From Phycisphaerae bacterium (lineage in GTDB: Bacteria > Chloroflexota > Anaerolineae > 4572-78 > J111), in NCBI GenBank assembly GCA_028285035.1, contig JANQQF010000076.1, forward strand, positions 1 through 49,085: DNA of 49,085 bases. The letters are read 5' to 3'. The notes under the pieces were generated by a model. It had not been told where the DNA came from and did no database searches. It saw nothing but the letters and a program-made list of their open reading frames with translations. Positions 8,617-15,900 of this stretch are shown piece after piece. The position numbers and the translations under genes are program-made. Each line of letters starts with the position of its first letter. Within the stretch, counting starts at the first letter, position 1.

Positions 8617-10152
8617 ATGAACAAACGTCCAAATATCTTACTTATCACCGCCGATCAACACCGCGCCGATCATTTTGGCTTTGCGGGCAAAAGTATTCGC
8701 ACGCCCCATCTTGATCAGATGGCAGTAGATGGTACGCGCTTTGAGGCGGCGATTACGCCCTGTGTGGTCTGCCAGCCTGCCCGTGCCTCAATTTTAACGG
8801 GGCTACTCCCCCTCACCCACGGTGTCCATGACAATGGTATCGATCTTGATCCCGCCATCGGCGAAAAAGGAATGGCGGGTAGTCTGGGGCAAGCAGGATA
8901 TGACACCAAATACATTGGCAAAGCCCATTTTTCTACCTATCACACAAACGAAAAAACGGGCACACCCGAATGCGTCAAAAGCTCCGCTGACTATCCCGAC
9001 GGTTGGAACGGGCCGTATATGGGCTTTGAGGATGTAGAGTTGCTCCTGATTGGTCATAACTATTGGGACCCACCTGAACCCCCGCAAGGCCACCATTATG
9101 AGCGTTGGTATTACGCCGACGGCCGGGGTAAAGCGCGTAATCAACAGTATGCCCAACGGCTTTCCCCAAAAACATCAGCCGCCCAAACTTTCCATTCGGG
9201 GTTACCGGTTGCGTGGCATAATTCCACTTGGATTGGTAATCAGACGGTTGAGTTCTTGAAGTCACGTGGTGAGGATGACGCTCCATTTTTATGCTGGGCC
9301 TCCTTCCCCGATCCCCACCATCCCTTTGACTGCCCTTCGCCTTGGTCAAATATGCATCCACTAGAAGACATCGAACTCCCCGAACATCGTCATCGCGACC
9401 TTGACGACCGCCCGTGGTGGCACAAAGAGGCCGTCGAACGAACACCGAAAAGCAACAATCCCGAGCATATCCGTGTTCGAAAAGAGTACAGCCGGATCGA
9501 GCCGCAGACTGATCAGCAACTCAAAGAGATTATCCAAAACACCTACGGGCAAATTGCCTTGATCGATCATAATGTCGGGCGAATTATGCAAGCCCTGCGC
9601 GAAACAGGGCTGGATGAAAACACAATCGTCATCTACACCGCCGATCACGGTGATTGGATGGGCGATCATGGCCTGATCCTGAAAGGGCCGATGCACTACG
9701 AAGGCCTACTGCGAGTTGGCCTGCTTGTGCGAGGACCGGGTGTGCCCGCAGGCAAGATGGTTGATGAGCCAGTCTCCACCCTCGATTTAGCCCCCACCTT
9801 TATGGATTACGGCCAAGCTACGGCCTTGGGGACCTTGCATGGCGAGTCACTTCGCCCCTTAATCGAAACCGACACCGCCCGCCGTGAGTTTGCCATGAAT
9901 GAGTGGGAGCTATACCCGACTCGTGTGGGTGTACAACTTTCCCTCCGCACCGTTCGCACCAAAACCCACAAACTCACCCTTGATTTGGGCAGCGGGGCAG
10001 GCGAGTTGTACGATCTCGTTAACAATCCGCACGAAATGGTCAATCGCTTTGATGATGCAGATTATCAGACTATTCGCGAAGAATTAACCAAAATGATCCA
10101 CTCGCGCCCTGATGATGCGGGTCCACTAAGGCCACAGGTTGGGGCGGCGTAA
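8617..10152 (+). CDS. Arylsulfatase/choline-sulfatase family hydrolase
   Basis: 511 residues, typical for type I sulfatases of the alkaline-phosphatase superfamily, which hydrolyse sulfate esters. The N-terminal metal site NILLITADQHRADH is present. The formylglycine signature Cys-x-Pro-x-Arg is seen as VVCQPARASILTGLLP, where the Cys is converted to formylglycine by a sulfatase-modifying enzyme not encoded here. A second metal-binding motif, IYTADHGDWMGDHGLILKG, lies near residue 340. No signal peptide is visible, so the enzyme is probably cytoplasmic. The gene is flanked by two copies of a 70-72 bp hairpin repeat and has no operon partner. Confidence 0.9.
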   Translation: MNKRPNILLITADQHRADHFGFAGKSIRTPHLDQMAVDGTRFEAAITPCVVCQPARASILTGLLPLTHGVHDNGIDLDPAIGEKGMAGSLGQAGYDTKYIGKAHFSTYHTNEKTGTPECVKSSADYPDGWNGPYMGFEDVELLLIGHNYWDPPEPPQGHHYERWYYADGRGKARNQQYAQRLSPKTSAAQTFHSGLPVAWHNSTWIGNQTVEFLKSRGEDDAPFLCWASFPDPHHPFDCPSPWSNMHPLEDIELPEHRHRDLDDRPWWHKEAVERTPKSNNPEHIRVRKEYSRIEPQTDQQLKEIIQNTYGQIALIDHNVGRIMQALRETGLDENTIVIYTADHGDWMGDHGLILKGPMHYEGLLRVGLLVRGPGVPAGKMVDEPVSTLDLAPTFMDYGQATALGTLHGESLRPLIETDTARREFAMNEWELYPTRVGVQLSLRTVRTKTHKLTLDLGSGAGELYDLVNNPHEMVNRFDDADYQTIREELTKMIHSRPDDAGPLRPQVGAA

Positions 10153-10153
10153 A

Positions 10154-10223
10154 ACAACAACGAATTGTGAAAAAAATGAATGATGATCTGGGATTATTCG
10201 TCTTTTCAACCATTCGTTGTTGT
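10154..10223. repeat. 70-bp hairpin repeat (copy 2)
   Basis: The same 12-base terminal inverted repeats as copy 1 (ACAACAACGAAT / ATTCGTTGTTGT), starting 1 base after the sulfatase stop codon. The outer 14 bases on each side match copy 1 and the interior differs. CTTTGTT follows, a weaker T-run. It may terminate the sulfatase transcript. Confidence 0.65.
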
Positions 10224-10312
10224 CTTTGTTGCAACATGAGTTTGGCCACTATAATTTTTAGGATATCACGAATTTTCTTGTTTCTTATCTTTACTAATCA
10301 CTAACTGTCAGA

Positions 10313-10379
10313 CATCAATGGATCGTGTGAAAATGAAAGAACATTAACAAACAAATAAGCATCAATGGATCGTGTGAAA
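10313..10379. repeat. Left-end transposase-site repeats L1 and L2
   Basis: CATCAATGGATCGTGTGAAA occurs at 10313-10332 and again, with the same sequence, at 10360-10379, separated by an A-rich spacer that includes TTAACAAACAAATAAG. The transposase stop codon lies inside L2. The motif is repeated in inverted orientation at the right end, so these are probably transposase binding sites. Confidence 0.7.
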
Positions 10380-11744
10380 CACTCGGTTTGCAAATCGGGC
10401 AGTTTGGGTGATTAAGGGTGCAAGAAAGAACCTCCTATTCTTTGAGCCAGAGCCATGAGGTTGGTCAAGGCCAGTCGTTTGGATTTGAGTTTGGTCAGAC
10501 GTTTCAAGAAGCGCTCCCAGCTTGGTAGGTTTGAGAGAGACAGTTTCTTTGAGTGGGAAGCGATAAGAGGCCAGACAGTGTCGTTTAGTGACATCAGGGG
10601 CGGCGTTGTATACGAACAGAGAAGGGACGACTGATGGTTTGAAGTCAATGGTGACCCATACGCCTTGTTTGGCGTAGGCTCGAGGTACGGCCCAATCGAC
10701 ATTCAAAACACGAACGGTAGCTTGCTGCTCCACGCGTCGAATAAAATGGACCCGACCTTCAATCAGAGGGATTTTGCCTTTTGGTAAAATAAGATTGGGT
10801 GATAATTTTTGGCCAGAGACGAGTTGATGGCAGTTGTGTGGGCTTTGTCCCTTGAGTGCGCTGTGGTGTTTGGAGTGACGATATGCTTGAAAGAACTGGT
10901 CTGCTTTGTGTTGCACTTGTTGTTGGTTGTGCAGATAGGTGTCCTGCCAAACGTGGTGGTTGTAGTCCTGATGAAATCGTTCAATATGACCATTACTTTG
11001 CGGGTGGTACACGGGTGAAAAAACCAATTCGGTGCCCACGGCGAGAGCCAGACGTAAGACTTGACCCAAGACATATGGATGGGTGAAGCCACCGCTGAAA
11101 CAGCCTTCATTGTCCACTTGAGTGTAGTGGGGAATACCAATTGTCTGCCAAGTATGGAGCAAAAATTTAGCGGCATCATCCGCTCGACGCTGACTGTAGG
11201 CCTGGCCTGTTGGATAGCGGGAAACTACATCAATGGCATTGAAACAAGCGATCCGTTCACCCCCTTTTAGGTAGTGTGGCACAATATCGACCTGGCACAA
11301 TTGCATAGGTTCGGTCGGTTGCAAATGGGGATAGATGATCTTCTCCTCACTTCGTTTTTGATAAGGTCTGGTCATCTTCTGTTCCCGCAGCACCCGTTCT
11401 ATGGTACTTTTGCTGGGTAAGGGCTTGATCTTTTTCTCCACTAGTCTCGTCCTGACCGCAATCGGACCAATGTATTTCAAGCCTTCCCCGCTGGCTGCTT
11501 TTGCTTCCAATTCACTACGCGCCTGGCAGATGGCACGCCAGACCTTGTCTTTCAACTTGCGTCCGTGCCTGCGCCCCACTCGTGATCGATCTTGCAATCC
11601 GTCCCAGCCCTCCATCTCATAGCGTCGACGCCATTTTCGAACCCAGTTGGGATGTCGACCTAATTCCTGGGCTACTTCCTGTACACTTTGTCCAGATCGT
11701 AGTAAGTGGATCGCTGTTTTTCTTTCTGCTACTATTTCTCTCAT
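10362..11744 (-). CDS. DDE (rve-type) transposase, IS481-like
   Basis: 460 residues. Residues 1-60 form a helix-turn-helix (AIHLLRSGQSVQEVAQELGR, then PNWVRKWRRRYE). A second DNA-binding region follows, then an integrase catalytic core whose three acidic residues are visible: Asp in LCQVDIVPHY, Asp in TQVDNEGCF and Glu in NGHIERFHQDY. The C-terminal 100 residues look like a small beta-barrel domain as in Mu/IS481-type transposases. Start ATG is preceded by GAGGTAGG. The frame is intact, so the element may be active. It catalyses cut or strand transfer at the flanking repeats. Confidence 0.88.
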   Translation of the reverse strand: MREIVAERKTAIHLLRSGQSVQEVAQELGRHPNWVRKWRRRYEMEGWDGLQDRSRVGRRHGRKLKDKVWRAICQARSELEAKAASGEGLKYIGPIAVRTRLVEKKIKPLPSKSTIERVLREQKMTRPYQKRSEEKIIYPHLQPTEPMQLCQVDIVPHYLKGGERIACFNAIDVVSRYPTGQAYSQRRADDAAKFLLHTWQTIGIPHYTQVDNEGCFSGGFTHPYVLGQVLRLALAVGTELVFSPVYHPQSNGHIERFHQDYNHHVWQDTYLHNQQQVQHKADQFFQAYRHSKHHSALKGQSPHNCHQLVSGQKLSPNLILPKGKIPLIEGRVHFIRRVEQQATVRVLNVDWAVPRAYAKQGVWVTIDFKPSVVPSLFVYNAAPDVTKRHCLASYRFPLKETVSLKPTKLGALLETSDQTQIQTTGLDQPHGSGSKNRRFFLAPLITQTARFANRVFHTIH

Positions 11745-11783
11745 TTTTACCTACCTCGTTTTGAGATAGGTCTATTTAACCAC

Positions 11784-11879
11784 TTTCACACGATCTATTG
11801 ATGCTTTATTTGTTAAGGTTCAACACAATCTATTGATGCTTTTGTTACTAACTCGCACACGTTCTATTGACGTGTGACA
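11784..11879. repeat. Right-end transposase-site repeats R3, R2 and R1
   Basis: Inverted versions of the left-end motif: TTTCACACGATCTATTGATG at 11784-11803, TTCAACACAATCTATTGATG at 11819-11838, and a terminal, more divergent copy at 11853-11879 ending TGACA. The spacer between R3 and R2 (CTTTATTTGTTAAGG) mirrors the spacer between L1 and L2, so the repeat-spacer-repeat block itself is conserved at both ends. Confidence 0.7.
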
Positions 11880-11905
11880 ATTAATCCCTAGGCTATCATA
11901 GGTTG

Positions 11906-11982
11906 CAGCCCGCTGAAGCAGGCTCGTCAGGGGGCTTTAGTCCCCTTCAACTTGAGATAGCGTGGCGGCTTTAGTCCCACGC
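11906..11982. repeat. REP-like palindrome cluster
   Basis: Three small palindromes lie in a row: AGCCCGCTGAAGCAGGCT, GGGGGCTTTAGTCCCC (11930-11945) and GCGTGG...CCACGC around CGGCTTTAGT (11960-11982). The phrase GGCTTTAGTCCC occurs twice. Such clusters resemble dispersed extragenic palindromes mobilised by REP-associated tyrosine transposases, but none of those genes is present here. Confidence 0.5.
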
Positions 11983-12013
11983 GATGGTCGAAGGATCGCT
12001 TGCCCAAATATCG

Positions 12014-12220
12014 AAATGCACCCATCAATATGCACCGCTTTTTCATCCTCGCCAACACAGGTGGTCTGATCATTTTTCCTGGACCGATGATTTTCTGGAG
12101 ATTGTTGGTCAAACGGCAACGGGTAGAGCAACGATTGATACCTTGCGATTAAATCGTTCTGAACTCATAAATCTTCGTCGGGTGCTTCATTTAGCTGGGG
12201 AACACCCACCCAAAATTTGA
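12014..12220 (+). pseudogene. C-terminal remnant of an HNH endonuclease-family protein
   Basis: The translated segment APLFHPRQHRWSDHFSW ... GRATIDTLRLNRSELINLRR ... AGEHPP matches the C-terminal half of a widespread HNH endonuclease family, which ends with F(N/H)PR...W..HF.W...GRAT...LN. The His-Asn-His nuclease core that should come before it is missing, and upstream lies the REP-like cluster. The gene is truncated at its 5' end by mobile DNA. Confidence 0.65.
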
Positions 12221-12282
12221 CGCCCCCCCTTAAATAAGGGTACAGTAGATACAATACTTTGTCCAAGCCTACTGCAACCAAT

Positions 12283-12740
12283 TATGTTCAAACATAACCC
12301 CTACATTGCTGGTAATCCTGTCGGTGGCGGGAGGCCTTTATTGGTCAAGCCGATATTTTGCGTGAAGTGCTGCGGGTTCTGCGAAATCCAAATGAGAACG
12401 CCTTGGTGCTTTACGGGCAGCGGCGGATTGGCAAAACTTCAGTTTTACAGGAACTAACCGCCCAACTTCCCAAGGAGGGATCATACCGTTCTGTCTACTT
12501 TGACCTACAGGACAAAGCCACCTTACCCTTAGCCAAGGTCTTGGCTGAATTGGGGATGCGGGTTATTCAGGATTTAGATCTCAAGTTGACCCAATCTTGG
12601 GATGAGAATGTTCCTCGAATTTTTCAAGAGAAGTTTCTTCCTGCTGTTTTAACTGAGTTGCCCCCAGATACCGCTGTAGTCTTTCTCTTTGATGAATTTG
12701 ATGTGTTAGACAACCCCAATGAAGCCAAAGCAGGTACTGA
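12283..12740 (+). pseudogene. Truncated, frameshifted AAA-type ATPase
   Basis: Starting at ATG 12283 the peptide NPYIAGNPVGGG is followed by a one-base frame loss near 12330. The expected continuation EAFIGQADILREVLRVL is in the next frame. A Walker A (LYGQRRIGKTS) and a Walker B (VVFLFDEFDVLD) follow, as in ORC/STAND-like ATPases that often have large sensor domains in this type of genome. Homology stops at about 12740, where an IS481-like fragment on the other strand begins. The remaining C-terminal domains are lost. It is clearly broken twice. Confidence 0.7.
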
Positions 12741-12920
12741 CTTTTTCCGACTGAGCTCTTTTAGCCCTTCTTCTCCGTGGGCATCATAAAGTTCCTTGAA
12801 CCGGTAGAAGCTGTCTCGTGAATATCCCATGATTTTGCAGGCCTGACTCACATTACCTAGCTGCTCTGCTAACTTTAGTAACCCTAACTTCGGTTTGATG
12901 ATTTTTTCCTTTGTTGTCAT
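12741..12920 (-). pseudogene. N-terminal fragment of an IS481-like transposase
   Basis: About 60 residues from ATG 12920 (KIIKPKLGLLKLAEQLGNVS, then QACKIMGYSRDSFYRFKELY) match the helix-turn-helix start of IS481-type transposases. The match ends at GLKELSRKKS, where the frame runs into the disrupted ATPase gene. The catalytic core is gone. ACATTTGTC and its inverse ACAAATGTCAGA lie just upstream (12920-12970) and may be the remaining element end. Confidence 0.7.
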
Positions 12921-12986
12921 CTGACATTTGTCCTTTCTTCTTTTTATGTTTTTACTACAAATGTCAGATTAACTCTTGACTAATTC

Positions 12987-13022
12987 ACCTGACGTACAAA
13001 TTCAAATATTTGTACGTCAGGT
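12987..13022. terminator. Strong hairpin downstream of the VWA gene
   Basis: Perfect 15-base arms (ACCTGACGTACAAAT / ATTTGTACGTCAGGT) with a 6-base loop, 11 bases past the VWA gene stop codon. There is no clear U-run on the minus strand, so this may be a processing or boundary hairpin, or a leftover inverted repeat of a mobile element, rather than a standard terminator. Confidence 0.5.
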
Positions 13023-13033
13023 TCTAAGGTGTG

Positions 13034-15115
13034 TTAATTTTCCCTCGCCTGCTGAATCATCTCTACCAACTCAATCACCTGAATGTTATTAGGGCGTTCA
13101 GTCTCGATAGCCAAAGTGAAATCGAGCAATTCGTCAAAACTACCCTCCTCTGCCCAGTAACTTTGTCCAAGCAATTCAGCAAACTCCGCTGCGGCGGCGT
13201 GCAGACGGAACGTCAAGGGCATTGCCTCAATGCTGGGGCGCAACTCGCCCACTGTAATCGGACGGTTCAGCTCAACAACTTCTCTGGTATCTGCATCCTC
13301 ATATCGAATGTAGGCCGTGGCTATCACGTCGGATGGGAGCAAATCAGTTTGCTCCAAGGCAATCTCATAGAGCGCAGTCACATTGTGTCCGGCCCCAACC
13401 TCTCCCGCATCGACCGTATCATTCCTGAAATCCTTAGCTGCCAATGCTCGGTTTTCATAGCCCATCAGGCGATAGCGATCTGTCACGGCTGGGTTAAACT
13501 CAACCTGAATTTTGGCATCATAGCCAATGACTTGCAGGGTGCCCGTCAAATCTTGAACAAAGATACGACGCGCTTGACGGAGATTATCGACGTAGTAGTA
13601 GTTGCCATTGCCATCATTCGCCAGTTGCTCCATCAGAACATCATTGTAATTGCCCATTCCAAAGCCAATTGTACTCAGGGTGATGTCACGCTCGACGCCA
13701 CGTTGAATATTGGCTAGAATGCCCTCTGGTGTTACGACATCGACGTTGGCCACACCATCGCTGAGGACGATGACTCGGGTGTTTTGTTCTGGGCGTTGAT
13801 GTGTCTCGGCGATTTGATAACCAAGCTGTAACCCCGCATCAACGTTGGTACTCCCTTCTGGTCGTAAGGCATTGATCGCGTCCATGATGGTTTGACGATT
13901 AGCGGCTGAGGTGGGATAGAGCACTACCCGGCTGTTATCTGAATAAACCGCAATGGCGATTCGATCTGCCTCAGTTAACTCATCCACTAACAGAGCCAAC
14001 GCTTCTTTAACCAATCCCAAACGATTATCTTGATCCATACTGCCTGAAACATCGATGACAAATATCAGCAAGGCGGGGTCGCGTTCCTCGGATGTAATCG
14101 TGCGTCCCTGGATGCCCACTCGCAATAACTGATGGTTTTCGAAGCCAAATGGGGCTGGGGCGGCATCCAAGTGAATGGTGAAAGCCTCCTCGTCATTGGT
14201 TGGCCCTGGATACTCGGCATCAAAGTAGTTGACAAACTCCTCGATACGGATGGCCTCAGGGGGGGGGTGCTGCCCTAAATCCAGCAGATAACTTCGCGCT
14301 AATGTGTATGAAGCCGTGTCTACATCCATCGCAAAGGTACTCAAATGCTCATCCTCGGTATCAAGGAAGGGATTGTCACTATATTCTTCAAAAAACATGT
14401 CAGCGGGTGGTATTTCGTTTGGCGCAGGTGTTTCCGTTGGTAGTGGTAATGGTGTGGGACGAATTGCACTTTGTGAACTCTGTAGCTCTAGTGACTCGCT
14501 GGATGGGATTAATGGTGATGCAGCTCCGTCTGCTTCGCTTCTGTTTGCTAATGTTGTTTCATCTGTAGAGAATCGATAAGTCATAGCAGCATCATCTTCT
14601 TGAGCTAACTCTGCCGCCATTATTGGGGCAGGTGTTGGGGTTGGTGGCATTGTAAGCATAGGAGTTGACGTTGCTAGAACAACGGGGGTGTTGGTTGGAG
14701 GTGCTGCGGCAATCATCTGATCTTGGTCATTGAACCCATCCCTTTCTAAATTTCCCTGTTCATCTAAGTTTTCAAGAGATGTGATTTGTGAAGATTGAGA
14801 TGGTTCGATGAAGTAGAGCATGTCTCCATTTTGTGATTGGTTTGAACGACTTTGTAAGAAGAACAAGCCGAATCCACCAAAGATCAGAATCATCAGCATC
14901 GCGACAGCACCAGCCCAACCCCTAAAACCAAACCACAAGGGGGCTCTCTGGGGTTTTGGTGGCGACACAGTCTTGGTTGAGGCTAATAACTCACTTTTTA
15001 CCAATTGTTTTTCTAACTGCGCTACAAAGTCAGTATCTGGCTGTATATTTTGGGCCAGATTTTCAATCTCAGCCTTGAAGGCTGCTTCTTCCGGCGTATA
15101 GTTTTGTTGTGTCAT
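13034..15115 (-). CDS. Membrane-anchored von Willebrand factor A protein (YfbK-like) with anti-sigma-like N-terminus
   Basis: 693 residues. A cytoplasmic N-terminal stretch (1-60) precedes a single membrane span (about 66-87), a long low-complexity Pro/Thr/Ser linker (about 120-240) and a YfbK-type VWA module. The metal-ion adhesion site is visible as FVIDVSGSMD (DxSxS), with a later conserved Asp in VLSDGVANV. The C-terminal region is the extra domain seen after VWA in YfbK proteins. The gene overlaps the ECF sigma gene by 4 bases (ATGA), and the topology is what an anti-sigma factor would have: a cytoplasmic N-terminus and an extracellular sensor. The anti-sigma role is inferred from position, as no zinc motif is seen. 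Confidence 0.85.
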   Translation of the reverse strand: MTQQNYTPEEAAFKAEIENLAQNIQPDTDFVAQLEKQLVKSELLASTKTVSPPKPQRAPLWFGFRGWAGAVAMLMILIFGGFGLFFLQSRSNQSQNGDMLYFIEPSQSSQITSLENLDEQGNLERDGFNDQDQMIAAAPPTNTPVVLATSTPMLTMPPTPTPAPIMAAELAQEDDAAMTYRFSTDETTLANRSEADGAASPLIPSSESLELQSSQSAIRPTPLPLPTETPAPNEIPPADMFFEEYSDNPFLDTEDEHLSTFAMDVDTASYTLARSYLLDLGQHPPPEAIRIEEFVNYFDAEYPGPTNDEEAFTIHLDAAPAPFGFENHQLLRVGIQGRTITSEERDPALLIFVIDVSGSMDQDNRLGLVKEALALLVDELTEADRIAIAVYSDNSRVVLYPTSAANRQTIMDAINALRPEGSTNVDAGLQLGYQIAETHQRPEQNTRVIVLSDGVANVDVVTPEGILANIQRGVERDITLSTIGFGMGNYNDVLMEQLANDGNGNYYYVDNLRQARRIFVQDLTGTLQVIGYDAKIQVEFNPAVTDRYRLMGYENRALAAKDFRNDTVDAGEVGAGHNVTALYEIALEQTDLLPSDVIATAYIRYEDADTREVVELNRPITVGELRPSIEAMPLTFRLHAAAAEFAELLGQSYWAEEGSFDELLDFTLAIETERPNNIQVIELVEMIQQAREN

Positions 15116-15711
15116 CGAACCTGCTCCTGTGTTTCTACCTGTAAGCGTTGCTTTAGATCCTGTATGCCACGATGGATCAACATCCGTACCGCAGCCTCAC
15201 TCTTTTCCATAATTTCGGCAACCTGTCTGATTTCTAACCCGCCAAAACTGTGTAGCGACAACGCCTCGGCCCGATCATCGGATAAAATCTGCATTTTATG
15301 AATGACAGCCTCCAAACGTAGCTGTTGCTCCACACCCTCGTCAGGTGGAGTAATCGCATATTGCAACGCTTCTGCTGTTTCCAGTGGCTCAACCGGACGC
15401 TGGCGTCGGTAATGGCTAGCGACCTGATTGCGGGCTATGCCGATGAGCCAGGTACTGAATTTGGCCTTGCCGCGAAAACCAACAATTCCTTCCAATGCAG
15501 CCATAAAAGTTTGTGTCGTCAAGTCCTGAGCGTCAGGGACATTGCCCACCCTGGCCAATAGATACCGATAGACAAAAGTAACGTGACGGCGATACAACTC
15601 CGCAAAGGCCGTTTGTCCTTGCAAGCTTTTTTGGACCTGCTGCACTAAATCGGCATCATTCATATTCTTAAGATTGTCCTCAGTGAATGGGACCTTTTTT
15701 CTTTGTATCAT
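15112..15711 (-). CDS. ECF-type RNA polymerase sigma factor
   Basis: 199 residues with region 2 (FAELYRRHVTFVYRYLLARV, then DAQDLTTQTFMAAL) and region 4 (LSLHSFGGLEIRQVAEIMEK, then SEAAVRMLIHRGI). These recognise -10 and -35 elements of the genes it controls. It overlaps the VWA gene by 4 bases, indicating translational coupling, so that protein is probably its membrane regulator. An in-frame Met at residue 17 (MNDADLVQQ) is an alternative start. Confidence 0.9.
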   Translation of the reverse strand: MIQRKKVPFTEDNLKNMNDADLVQQVQKSLQGQTAFAELYRRHVTFVYRYLLARVGNVPDAQDLTTQTFMAALEGIVGFRGKAKFSTWLIGIARNQVASHYRRQRPVEPLETAEALQYAITPPDEGVEQQLRLEAVIHKMQILSDDRAEALSLHSFGGLEIRQVAEIMEKSEAAVRMLIHRGIQDLKQRLQVETQEQVR

Positions 15712-15900
15712 ACTGGACCCTCATCCTGTTTCAACATCATCAGTGTGTTCCTTGAAATATTTTGCTCTATTCGTATTTAATTAAACATTCAAGCTTGTCT
15801 GTCATTGATACGTGGCTGAGTAAGACGATTTTGTAACAGGCAAATTCAAAAATTCATCATAATTGTGCATCCCTATTGCTTATGATACAATCGAAACCCT

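Larger units (their letters stand above)
10306..11879 (-). mobile_element. Complete insertion sequence, about 1.57 kb, with multiple end repeats
   Basis: The element is bounded by TGTCAGACATCAATGGATCG on the left and the inverted counterpart ...CAATAGA/ACGTGTGACA on the right. The ends therefore begin TGTCA, as in retroviral-type DDE transposons. It encodes one DDE transposase and carries five copies of a roughly 20-base motif, two on the left and three on the right. No target duplication is visible: the flanks are CTAAC and ATTAA. That suggests an old insertion, a different true boundary, or flanking rearrangement. Family placement near IS481 rests on the transposase. Confidence 0.75.

Noticed and set aside
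10301..11884. Target-site duplication flanking the insertion sequence
   Set aside because: The bases next to the two ends (CTAAC and ATTAA) do not match in direct orientation at any length of 4-6.
12987..13022. A classical rho-independent terminator for the VWA gene
   Set aside because: The stem is strong, but no U-run follows on the minus strand. Listed with moderate confidence as a hairpin only.
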